Below are positions 16,303 through 23,712 of a stretch of 34,929 nt of DNA, one piece after another. The position numbers and the translations under genes were made by a program. Within the stretch, counting starts at the first letter, position 1. Each line of letters opens with the position of its first letter. Source of the DNA: an uncultured Bacteroidales bacterium (lineage in GTDB: Bacteria; Bacteroidota; Bacteroidia; Bacteroidales; Bacteroidaceae); the NCBI GenBank assembly GCA_937916465.1, contig CALFTK010000063.1, forward strand, positions 1 through 34,929, given 5' to 3'. Below the pieces are notes generated by a model. The model saw only the letters and a list, made by a program, of their open reading frames with translations. It had not been told where the DNA came from and ran no database searches.

Positions 16303-17628
16303 ATGAACACAGTTATTCCAAAAGAGATAATAGACAACTATTTCAAAGAGATTGAGATAGATGATTTGAACCGTGCTTCCATACGTCAGGTTGGAGCTGC
16401 AGTAGCAAATGCAGAAAAGATTACGGGTAAAGAGTTTATTCACTTTGAAATGGGTGTGCCCGGCATAGCACCATCTGCAGTAGGCGTCAAAGCACAGAAA
16501 GAGGCATTAGACAGAGGTGTGGCTGCCAAATATCCTAACATAGAGGGCATTCCTGAACTGAAGGAAGAGGCTTCACGTTTTGTTAAGGCATTCATCAATA
16601 CCGATATAGCTCCCAAACATTGCATACCCACCTGCGGAGCAATGCAAGGTACATTTGCAGCATTCCTGCTCTGTTCACAGTTAGACCCCCAAAAGGATAC
16701 CATACTATATATAGATCCGGGGTTCCCTGTACAGAAAATGCAGGCTCAGGTTATGGGTGTAAAGACAGAATCGTTCGATGTATTTGAATATCGCGCAGAG
16801 AAACTTGGTCCAAAATTGGAGAGCTACTTCAGCAAAGGAAATATATGCTGTGTAGTATTTTCTAACCCAAACAATCCAAGTTGGATGTGTTTGAATAGTG
16901 ACGAAATACGCACCATAGGCGAACTTGCCACCAAATACGACGTAATTATACTTGAAGATTTGGCATATATGACTATGGACTTCCGTCGTGACGGATTAGG
17001 AATACCATTCAGGGAACCATATCAGCTAAGCGTATCACACTACACCGATAACTATGTAATGATGATAAGCGCATCAAAGATATTCAGTTATGCAGGTGAA
17101 CGTATTGCAGTGGCTTGTATATCGGACAAACTGTTTGACAGAAGCTACGAAACCATGCGTCAGCGCTATGGCATATCAAAGTTTGGTGCTGTATATGCAT
17201 ACGATATGCTCTATGCAATGTCATCGGGTGTAACCCATTCGGTTCAATGCGCTATGGCAGCAATGCTTAAAGCTGCATCGGATGGAGTATATACATACCG
17301 TGAAGATATAAGAGAGTACGCACGTCGCACAGAACGCATAAAAAAAGCATTGCTTGAAAACGGATTCCATATAGTATATGACAAAGATCTGGATGAACCC
17401 GTAAGTGATGGTTTCTTCTTTACCTTTGGTTACAACAAACCCGATGGCACACCTATGGAGGGTGGAGAACTGCTTCGCAACTTGCTATACTTTGGCATAA
17501 GCGGTATAGTTCTATCATCTACAGGCAGTGTACTGCAGGGCATCAGAGGCTGTTCTTCAAACATCAGAGAAGATCAGTTTGAAATATTTGAAGAGCGCTT
17601 GAAACTGTTCAATCAGGCAAACAGTTAA
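16303..17628 (+). CDS. Class I/II PLP aminotransferase, probably aromatic
   Basis: A 441-residue fold-type I aminotransferase. Features are an N-terminal substrate arm (HFEMGVPGIAPS), FSNPNNPSW before the PLP-contacting Asp/Tyr region (ILEDLAYM), the Schiff-base Lys259 in SASKIFSYAGERIA, and a C-terminal small domain with GCSSNIRE providing the carboxylate-binding Arg. It would convert arylpyruvate to the aromatic amino acid with glutamate as donor, in keeping with cotranscription with iorAB. The somewhat long N-terminus is family-like. Substrate is inferred from context only. No terminator is visible after the gene. A foreign-looking gene remnant begins at its end. Confidence 0.87.
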   Translation: MNTVIPKEIIDNYFKEIEIDDLNRASIRQVGAAVANAEKITGKEFIHFEMGVPGIAPSAVGVKAQKEALDRGVAAKYPNIEGIPELKEEASRFVKAFINTDIAPKHCIPTCGAMQGTFAAFLLCSQLDPQKDTILYIDPGFPVQKMQAQVMGVKTESFDVFEYRAEKLGPKLESYFSKGNICCVVFSNPNNPSWMCLNSDEIRTIGELATKYDVIILEDLAYMTMDFRRDGLGIPFREPYQLSVSHYTDNYVMMISASKIFSYAGERIAVACISDKLFDRSYETMRQRYGISKFGAVYAYDMLYAMSSGVTHSVQCAMAAMLKAASDGVYTYREDIREYARRTERIKKALLENGFHIVYDKDLDEPVSDGFFFTFGYNKPDGTPMEGGELLRNLLYFGISGIVLSSTGSVLQGIRGCSSNIREDQFEIFEERLKLFNQANS

Positions 17629-17767
17629 TTATATAACACATGCTTTGCAAGCTCAGGAAGCAGTTATTGAATATGACAAAGATGGTAACATTGTTGCATA
17701 TCATGCAGGCAGCAATGAGCTTGCAACTGTTGATTATGAAGAACAATACGGCATAAATTACAAATAG
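17624..17767 (+). pseudogene. C-terminal remnant of an unidentified protein gene
   Basis: A reading frame without a start codon runs 47 codons to a TAG at 17765-17767. Its translation looks like the end of a soluble protein (for example EAVIEYDKDGNIVAYHAGS, then a tail rich in Asp, Glu and Tyr). It is out of frame with the aminotransferase, whose last codons it overlaps. It has no credible start or promoter. I read it as a decayed 3' end left by deletion or insertion. The parent family is not recognised. Confidence 0.45.
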
Positions 17768-17965
17768 CTCTAACATAGAGTGTCGTGATGGTGTATAATT
17801 AAAGCGAAGCAACAAGTATAAGTTGAATTAATTGTTTTTATATCTAATTGTTTATCAATCAATTACCCCCCCCCATAAAAACTCATGCAAATTCTTGTAT
17901 TATTCAATTAATTCTTATTACATTTGTCCCAACAAATCATATTGACCTAACTTAATTTTTGTGTT
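17629..17965 (+). other. AT-rich gap with gene remnant and C9 tract
   Basis: This 337-nt gap contains the remnant ending at 17767, then about 100 nt of AT-rich DNA with no coding signal. A run of nine C residues (17866-17874) follows, then an AT-rich segment leading to the next start. TTTG at 17923-17926 and TTAATTTTTG near 17952-17961 resemble promoter elements but are too far apart for a confident call. No terminator hairpin was found. Confidence 0.6.
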
Positions 17966-19015
17966 ATGAGAAGAGTTCTGTTTATAATGGCATTGTCAAT
18001 TATTTGCTTAAGTGTACAGGCAGATAAGATATCGTTAGCTACAGTTTTTGACACTGTAGTCGTTCATAATAATCAATATTGGGAATTAAAAACCCGATCT
18101 GTTGAATATTTAGGTAATGGTTCAAAAAACATTTCTACAGTAATATATAAACATAATTATGATTACTCCAATCTTCCTGTATTGGCAGAAAATACCATTA
18201 TGTTGGGCTTTGATTGTGGTGTCAACAGGTCCGATTCATTATATGACAATATGGGCCGACTGATAAAAGTATGTGATTATATGAATTATAGTTATAATAG
18301 GGATACCATATTCTATGTGGATGATATAAAAGTAAAGCTTTATGTTCCTACTGAAGATAATTGGATATTATCAGCACAGACCATATTTGAATACGAAAAC
18401 AATCTACTTAAATTCAAGAAACAATGTGTAATAGATAATGGTACTATTAATTCACATGAATATACCAGTACGACATATAGTTACAAAGATGATAAGATAG
18501 TTTGTCAGCTTGACAGCCAATTTTTTGATGATGGTAGTTTTATGGTATTTAATAAAATAGATTATGACTATTATCCTTCAGGTAGATTGGAAAGTGTTAC
18601 ATACTATGATTATACAGCCGAAAATCCAATTAAAAAGGATATTTACACGTATGATTATGATGGCAATAAGTGTCTCAGTAAAAGCGTTTTGAGTATATCA
18701 TATAAAGATGGAATGTTTGTTGGCAACAATATAGAGCGAGAAGAGTACAAATATGATAAAAACGGTAATACAACAAGTGTAATAATTTATAGTTTTAACA
18801 ATTCAACTTTGATGTTTGATAAACGCAACATAATAGAATATGCTTACGATAAGCACGACAGAGTTGTTTCAAGAAAAGAAAACAATCTGATTAATGACAT
18901 TTCATCAGCAATTACGTACAATTATAATAACAGAAAAAAAACGATATTATCAAAACAGACTACATTTCACAGAGGGGTAGAAACAAGTAATTGGTTAGAA
19001 TACAGAAAACAATGA
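17966..19015 (+). CDS. Secreted YD-repeat-like protein of unknown function
   Basis: A 349-residue protein with a Sec signal peptide (MRRVLFIMALSIICLSVQA). The mature part is Tyr/Asp/Asn-rich and contains irregular repeats of the type YxYDxxGN/R, for instance YDYDGNKCLSK, YKYDKNGNTTS and YAYDKHDRVVS. These resemble the YD repeats of RHS/wall-associated proteins and Bacteroidota surface proteins. No lipobox, toxin domain or sorting domain was seen. The gene is more AT-rich than the iorAB region. A second secreted orphan follows after 125 nt. Function unknown; cell-surface or periplasmic binding is a guess from the repeats. Confidence 0.7.
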   Translation: MRRVLFIMALSIICLSVQADKISLATVFDTVVVHNNQYWELKTRSVEYLGNGSKNISTVIYKHNYDYSNLPVLAENTIMLGFDCGVNRSDSLYDNMGRLIKVCDYMNYSYNRDTIFYVDDIKVKLYVPTEDNWILSAQTIFEYENNLLKFKKQCVIDNGTINSHEYTSTTYSYKDDKIVCQLDSQFFDDGSFMVFNKIDYDYYPSGRLESVTYYDYTAENPIKKDIYTYDYDGNKCLSKSVLSISYKDGMFVGNNIEREEYKYDKNGNTTSVIIYSFNNSTLMFDKRNIIEYAYDKHDRVVSRKENNLINDISSAITYNYNNRKKTILSKQTTFHRGVETSNWLEYRKQ

Positions 19016-19109
19016 TTTGTGAATGTATTATTACCGATTCTATAGTTTAACCTGCTAACCGAATGGTAAATTCTGGTTGCATTTGTAAGTTGAATTCACC
19101 AATTATTTT

Positions 19110-19117
19110 TACGTTTG
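19110..19117 (+). promoter_or_regulatory. Candidate -7 element (TACGTTTG) of the second secreted orphan
   Basis: TACGTTTG fits TAnnTTTG and lies 23 nt before the ATG at 19141. A TTG at 19090-19092 gives only a 17-nt spacer, shorter than usual, so the -33 assignment is weak. Confidence 0.5.
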
Positions 19118-19140
19118 TATAAACTAAATTATAATGCATT

Positions 19141-19881
19141 ATGAGAAAGGTCTTATTGTTATCACAGATTATGATGTTCTGGTGTGCAATTACTTGTGTT
19201 GCACAGCAGAATCTGTTTACATGGGTAGATGGAAATGTAGTTGCAAATAGTAATTATATAGTGTATGAAGAACCACAGTTATCATCAAGTATGATATCTC
19301 TTATTGAAAGAACATCTCAAACGCTTCATACTTATCCGGTCAGTTCCATTAATAATGAGTATGAATGTGATGTAAATATTGTCACTAATAATATTGAAGA
19401 TGATGATCCATATTGTTATGAACAATTTGATATTAAAAGTAAATCAGGCACGTTAATTTATAGAAAACGTGGCATAGGCCTTCCGTTAACTCAAACAGTA
19501 TGGTTGAGCAGAGATTATAATGACAATAACTATTTTAGAAAAATTGACTTAAACAATGATAGTTACGCATTGATCTTCGCCGGATGGCTTTTAGCCTGGA
19601 CGGAAAGATTAGGTGAAATGATTATTGTAGTTGTCAGCAAGAATGTTGCAACTCTTGTCTATGATGGTCCTGCTGCAGCAATTACGCCAGCCAATTTCAA
19701 TTCAAGTTCCTTTACGATGGATTTTGTTACAGATGGTACAGGTTTGATAGACACTGAAACAGGTATGCTCGATACATCTCCCGAAAAGATTGTAGATAAA
19801 ACAAAGTATAGACTGTATAAAGATGGCGACGTGTTGAAGATTGTAAGCTGGATAACAGGCAATGGTCCCGCACTTCCTTGA
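19141..19881 (+). CDS. Secreted hypothetical protein
   Basis: A 246-residue protein with a likely Sec signal (MRKVLLLSQIMMFWCAITCVAQ, cleavage near VAQ|Q). I do not recognise the family. The mature protein is mostly predicted beta strand with acidic loops. A hydrophobic stretch around 150-175 (ALIFAGWLLAWTERLGEMIIVVVS) may be a buried core or a short membrane-like segment, and a PALP tail ends the chain. It has its own -7 box and its own downstream terminator, so it is probably monocistronic. It shares AT-rich composition and a similar signal start (MRRV/MRKV) with the preceding orphan, which suggests the two arrived or are used together. Confidence 0.65.
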   Translation: MRKVLLLSQIMMFWCAITCVAQQNLFTWVDGNVVANSNYIVYEEPQLSSSMISLIERTSQTLHTYPVSSINNEYECDVNIVTNNIEDDDPYCYEQFDIKSKSGTLIYRKRGIGLPLTQTVWLSRDYNDNNYFRKIDLNNDSYALIFAGWLLAWTERLGEMIIVVVSKNVATLVYDGPAAAITPANFNSSSFTMDFVTDGTGLIDTETGMLDTSPEKIVDKTKYRLYKDGDVLKIVSWITGNGPALP

Positions 19882-19961
19882 TAATTGTTTAATGGAGGAG
19901 TGAAGTGAACTGTAGGTGATACGATAAAGACAACATATACAAATTTAATGGTTATAGATGG

Positions 19962-19998
19962 CTGTTGGAGGGGTGTTTTGCTCCTCCAACAGTTTTTT
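19962..19998 (+). terminator. Intrinsic terminator after the secreted orphan
   Basis: CTGTTGGAGG (19962-19971) pairs with CCTCCAACAG (19983-19992) around an 11-nt loop and runs into T6 (19993-19998). Confidence 0.88.
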
Positions 19999-20043
19999 AA
20001 TAAAGAGAATGATAAATTTTAAAGAAAAAACAGAGGTTGTTGT

Positions 20044-20051
20044 TACATTTG
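20044..20051 (+). promoter_or_regulatory. Candidate -7 element (TACATTTG) of the ECF sigma operon
   Basis: TACATTTG is an exact TAnnTTTG match 22 nt before the sigma factor start. A -33 TTTG is not evident in the A-rich upstream stretch, which would allow use of an alternative sigma factor. Confidence 0.5.
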
Positions 20052-20073
20052 CCGGGTTAAATACGTTATATAA

Positions 20074-20598
20074 ATGAGCGCCCAAAAAAGAGAGATGACA
20101 GAAAAGGATTTCGGACACAGAATATGGATTCTTAAGGATAAAATGTACCGCTATGCTCTGGCCATTATAGGTAATGATCAGGATGCGGAAGATATTATCC
20201 AGGATGTATTCAAAAAGTTGTGGGAAGAACGTGTTCAGTTATCAGCTCTTGACAATACCGATGCCTACGTTTTAAGGATGGTGCGCAACCTCTGTATAGA
20301 CCATATAAGAAAGGAACGCGCGCATGAAAGCCGATTGGAGGCACTGATGGTTGAAAGCGATATCTCATATCTGGAACAGGAAGATTTAAAAGATATGGGC
20401 AGACTTATTAACAAAATAATAGGTAAGATGCCTGAAAGATATGGTACTGTGTTGCATTTGCGCGATGTGGAAGGATATGAAATGGAAGAAATTTCCAAAA
20501 TAACCGAAACAGATGTAGCTACAACAAGAGTTATTCTGTCCAGGGCAAGAAAAATAGTTAGAGAGAAATTAGAAAAACTTATAAGCTATGGTTTATAA
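20074..20598 (+). CDS. ECF-type RNA polymerase sigma factor
   Basis: A 174-residue group 4 sigma factor. Region 2 spans about 12-80 (MYRYALAIIGNDQDAEDIIQDVFKKLWEE, then AYVLRMVRNLCIDHIRKE). Region 4 spans about 115-170 (MPERYGTVLHLRDVEGYEMEEISKIT, then the recognition helix DVATTRVILSRARK). There is no region 3, as expected. Its 3' end overlaps the next gene by 11 nt, the usual sigma/anti-sigma arrangement. Targets are unknown. Autoregulation of this four-gene unit is plausible. Confidence 0.93.
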   Translation: MSAQKREMTEKDFGHRIWILKDKMYRYALAIIGNDQDAEDIIQDVFKKLWEERVQLSALDNTDAYVLRMVRNLCIDHIRKERAHESRLEALMVESDISYLEQEDLKDMGRLINKIIGKMPERYGTVLHLRDVEGYEMEEISKITETDVATTRVILSRARKIVREKLEKLISYGL

Positions 20599-21061
20599 TA
20601 CTGAGAAAATAGAGGAACTGCTTAACAAATACTTTGAAGGCGAAACTTCACTGCAAGAAGAGCAAACCCTAAAAGAGTATTTTCTAAATGCAGACAATGT
20701 TCCCGCCAAATGGAACTATGCAAAAGCCATGTTTACCGGTTTTAGTAGCAACAAAGAGGTAACAAGTCATACTGTTGCTGTAAAGAAGAAAGGAATGCCT
20801 TTAAAGAGAATAGCGGCAGCTGTAGCTGTTGTGGCACTACTATCTGTAAGCGTTGCTTTATTCGTACCGAAAGAAAAAGAGATATACTGCTATGTAAACG
20901 GCAAACCCGTTACCGATTATGAACTAGCACTGAAGCACGCAGAACGCGCATTCGGTATAATGGAAAAAGAGATTAGCAAACCTGCTCAAAGTCTTGATTT
21001 AATTGAGAAAGAGGTTGAGAAATCAACTATATATATTGATTTACTAAAACAATTACAATAA
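20588..21061 (+). CDS. Single-pass membrane protein, putative anti-sigma factor
   Basis: A 157-residue protein with a cytoplasmic N-terminal helical domain (1-70: IEELLNKYFEGETSLQEEQTLKEYF, a pattern common at the start of Bacteroidota anti-sigma proteins), a basic stretch, one transmembrane helix (about 75-93), and a periplasmic C-terminal tail with helical heptad-like character. There is no HxxxCxxC zinc motif. It overlaps the ECF sigma gene by 11 nt and is followed 3 nt later by an outer-membrane barrel. Position and topology support an anti-sigma role; sequence alone does not prove it. Confidence 0.75.
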   Translation: MVYNTEKIEELLNKYFEGETSLQEEQTLKEYFLNADNVPAKWNYAKAMFTGFSSNKEVTSHTVAVKKKGMPLKRIAAAVAVVALLSVSVALFVPKEKEIYCYVNGKPVTDYELALKHAERAFGIMEKEISKPAQSLDLIEKEVEKSTIYIDLLKQLQ

Positions 21062-21064
21062 ATT

Positions 21065-21892
21065 ATGAAAAGAGTTATTTTTACAATCATGGCACTGCTT
21101 GCCTTAATGCAGAATAACAGTATTTACGCTCAAAATGAAACATACGTAAGCGAAGGAGTATCAATAGGCAAGAATGAAAAAGGAAATGGCCTGTCACTCA
21201 ATGTAAATGGTTTGGTAGTTGAAATAACCGAAATGTTTTTGGATAAAGATTCAGATAATGATTCTGAAGAGTATAGTTTCAGTTACAGCTATAATAGGCC
21301 AAAAAGGCGTTACGAATCAAGAGTACCAAGCGCAGAATTTGGCTTTAACCATTTCAGCACAGCCAACTATGCACTCTATCCTGAACATCCCGGATTTATG
21401 GATATGCGTATGGGACGTTCCTTCCATTTTGCTACCACACTGTTTTCAGCCGGAACCGGCATAGATCGTCGCGCCATTACCGGACTCTCTACAGCAATAC
21501 GTTTAGTATGGAATAAACTCTATTTTGACAATCAATATACCATAACAAAAGAAGATGGAATGTTAAAACCTGTGCCATTAGGCGACAAATTTGAAAAATC
21601 CAAAATCAAGACATTCGGCATCCAGGTTCCACTCTATCTGGATATAAACATAAACAAAGCCAGTCTCTCTTTGGGAGGTTACGGTGGAGTAGTATTAAGT
21701 TCAAAGACAAAACTTAAATCGCCTAAAGTAAAGGATAAACTGAGCTATGTAAATCCATTTGAATATGGTCTAAGTGCCCGCATGTCGTGGGACAACGATG
21801 TTTGCATATTTGTAAACTACCCGTTAAGTAATTTCTTTGTTGATGGTAAAGGACTTGACAGTAGAATGTTAACTGTAGGTATAGGATTCTAA
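21065..21892 (+). CDS. Outer-membrane beta-barrel protein
   Basis: A 275-residue protein with a Sec signal (cleavage after IYAQ near residue 23), an acidic Asp/Ser-rich segment (about 58-75) and then alternating amphipathic strands ending in TVGIGF with a terminal Phe, the usual outer-membrane insertion signal. It resembles small PorT/porin-family barrels of Bacteroidota. The ligand or role is not evident. It lies in the sigma/anti-sigma operon and could be the envelope component monitored or induced by that pathway. Confidence 0.75.
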   Translation: MKRVIFTIMALLALMQNNSIYAQNETYVSEGVSIGKNEKGNGLSLNVNGLVVEITEMFLDKDSDNDSEEYSFSYSYNRPKRRYESRVPSAEFGFNHFSTANYALYPEHPGFMDMRMGRSFHFATTLFSAGTGIDRRAITGLSTAIRLVWNKLYFDNQYTITKEDGMLKPVPLGDKFEKSKIKTFGIQVPLYLDININKASLSLGGYGGVVLSSKTKLKSPKVKDKLSYVNPFEYGLSARMSWDNDVCIFVNYPLSNFFVDGKGLDSRMLTVGIGF

Positions 21893-21908
21893 CCCAAATA
21901 TTCAGCTT

Positions 21909-22388
21909 ATGAAAAGATTTTTAGCAATATTGATGATAATGGTGCCAATGACATTAATGGCCCAGAAGAGTGCTTTCGATACCTTTTTTGAAAAGTATTC
22001 AGGTAAAGAGGACTACACTACAGTAGATTTATCGACCGAATTCCTGAAAATGATTATGGGCTTTTCAGATGAAAAGGACGATGATATTAATGAACTGGTC
22101 TCAAACATAGACAGAATAAGAATTGTGGTTTGCCAGGAGAACAATCCTGTTTTTGCGGAAGAGGCAACTAAACTTGTAGCAAGCAATAAAGAGTACAAAC
22201 AGATAACCAATGTGAACAGTGGCGGTGAAGTTACCAGAATTCATGTTATTCAGAAACAGAACAAGGTTACAGACTTTATGCTCATATCCACAGGTAAAAC
22301 AGAGTGCGTGGTAATAAATATTGTTGGTAAAAATCTGGATGTCAGCAAGGTATCAAACCTAAGCAAGAATATGCAAATTAAATTATAA
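21909..22388 (+). CDS. DUF4252-family exported protein
   Basis: A 159-residue exported protein: signal MKRFLAILMIMVPMTLMAQ, then a compact domain beginning with FDTFFEKYSGKEDYTTVDLSTEFLKM and ending with a V-SNLSKNM helix. This pattern fits the DUF4252 family, which in Bacteroidota occurs with ECF sigma operons. No lipobox is present. Biochemical function is unknown. It ends the four-gene unit. The hairpin that follows has its T-tract on the opposite strand. Confidence 0.8.
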   Translation: MKRFLAILMIMVPMTLMAQKSAFDTFFEKYSGKEDYTTVDLSTEFLKMIMGFSDEKDDDINELVSNIDRIRIVVCQENNPVFAEEATKLVASNKEYKQITNVNSGGEVTRIHVIQKQNKVTDFMLISTGKTECVVINIVGKNLDVSKVSNLSKNMQIKL

Positions 22389-22407
22389 AGATTTTTTAGG
22401 TTTAAAA

Positions 22408-22456
22408 CAAAAAAAGCATGTGGGCAGCCAACAGTCATTATTGGTTGCCCACAGCA
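22408..22456 (-). terminator. Terminator of the GH95-porin operon
   Basis: GTGGGCAGCCAA (22420-22431) pairs with TTGGTTGCCCAC (22441-22452), and the outer ATGC/GCAT bases extend the stem. On the minus strand the hairpin is followed by T7 and more T, so it ends the minus-strand operon. It may also slow plus-strand transcription from DUF4252. Confidence 0.82.
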
Positions 22457-22474
22457 TATTATACAGCGCTATAA

Positions 22475-23707
22475 TCAGAAATTATATGATGTAGAAAACA
22501 GTAGTCTGTTATTTGTAACCCAATGGGAATTTTGAACAATACCATTACCTTGCATTTCACCGTATGCTACCGATGTACGTTCATATTCCGCACCTACCGA
22601 AAAATTACCAATGTTATACGATATACTTGGGCTTATACGATACATTTCATCAATAGATGTACCACCATATACATACATCAGATTTTCTGAAAGGAATTGA
22701 GTATCGCCACCCAAATTGGTCATATATCCGCCAAACAAACCAACTTTGACTGTTTTACCATAAGTACACATTATCCACGAAGAGAGTGCTGTAAGCGGAC
22801 TCCATTCATAAGTATTAGCTGAATATTGTTTTCCATCTACACCATAACCTCCACATATACCAAAATGAGACAAATCTTCTCCCCAAACAGTCTTTGTCTT
22901 TAATGACAGTTTATTATAGGTATAAGATGCCTGCAACATACCGCTAAAAGTATTCAGAGCACCCGTTGTCTTTATTGTTCCTAACCCTGTAACATTGGTC
23001 ACCACTTTAGGCGCCAACCTTTGCCATTCTGCACCTATACCAATTTTTAAACCACCTGTTTGAAATGTTGTACCTAAATAGACACCCGGTGTAAGAGCAT
23101 CACGCTGATACAGATTTGTTTTACCGTTAGGACCGAATGAAGCATACTGCCCCTGATACAGAAGGGCTGCCGACAAAGTGAGCGGGTTTTTATCAAATAA
23201 AGAGTAATCGAAACGTATTTGCGACGACCTGTTGAAAGGATTGAACGGGGCACCTATGGAAATGGCCTGTACTTCGGGAAGTATTTCACCCGACATAGGA
23301 TGCCATGCCTGTCCTATCAACAATTTTGCATTATCCCATTTAAAACTGAAGTTAGCCTGTCTAAACATAAGGACTGCAGCACTTCCGGATGCAGCCGTAA
23401 AATCGGCCTCTATTTTACCCGATGTGGCAGCACCTAAGAGTTCCGGTCCTGACAGGTTGAATCCTATGCGAGATGTTATTGACAGAAAAGCTATCTCTTT
23501 ATGAGCATTAATGTCATTACCTTCGGCATCCTTTACAATATCCAAAGGTATCAGGTTGTATAATCCCTGCGCTCCTTGCATAGATTTCCTGTCATCATAG
23601 TACATTTGGTTATTAACAAAACCATATAAATCTACCTTCACTTTATCGTCTGCTTTCATTCCTATTACAGACAATAACATCATCGTCAACAGACAACTCT
23701 TTTTCAT
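22475..23707 (-). CDS. Outer-membrane porin (DcaP-like)
   Basis: A 410-residue protein with a signal peptide (MKKSCLLTMMLLSVIGMKA), then VKVDLYGFVNNQMYYDDR. This is a typical porin first strand, and repeated amphipathic beta strands end in LLFSTSYNF (terminal Phe). The FSFKWDNAKLLIGQAWHPM block and overall length resemble DcaP-like trimeric porins. It lies only 5 nt downstream of the GH95 gene and shares its terminator, so it is the second gene of that operon and may admit substrate or product of the glycosidase. Specificity is not readable. Confidence 0.78.
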   Translation of the reverse strand: MKKSCLLTMMLLSVIGMKADDKVKVDLYGFVNNQMYYDDRKSMQGAQGLYNLIPLDIVKDAEGNDINAHKEIAFLSITSRIGFNLSGPELLGAATSGKIEADFTAASGSAAVLMFRQANFSFKWDNAKLLIGQAWHPMSGEILPEVQAISIGAPFNPFNRSSQIRFDYSLFDKNPLTLSAALLYQGQYASFGPNGKTNLYQRDALTPGVYLGTTFQTGGLKIGIGAEWQRLAPKVVTNVTGLGTIKTTGALNTFSGMLQASYTYNKLSLKTKTVWGEDLSHFGICGGYGVDGKQYSANTYEWSPLTALSSWIMCTYGKTVKVGLFGGYMTNLGGDTQFLSENLMYVYGGTSIDEMYRISPSISYNIGNFSVGAEYERTSVAYGEMQGNGIVQNSHWVTNNRLLFSTSYNF

Positions 23708-23712
23708 AAACT

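Noticed and set aside
17640..17756. ATG-started 38-codon frame in the gap after the aminotransferase
   Set aside because: Its Met/Leu/Lys-rich translation looks non-coding. The other frame, though lacking a start, has balanced protein-like composition, so I kept that as the remnant.
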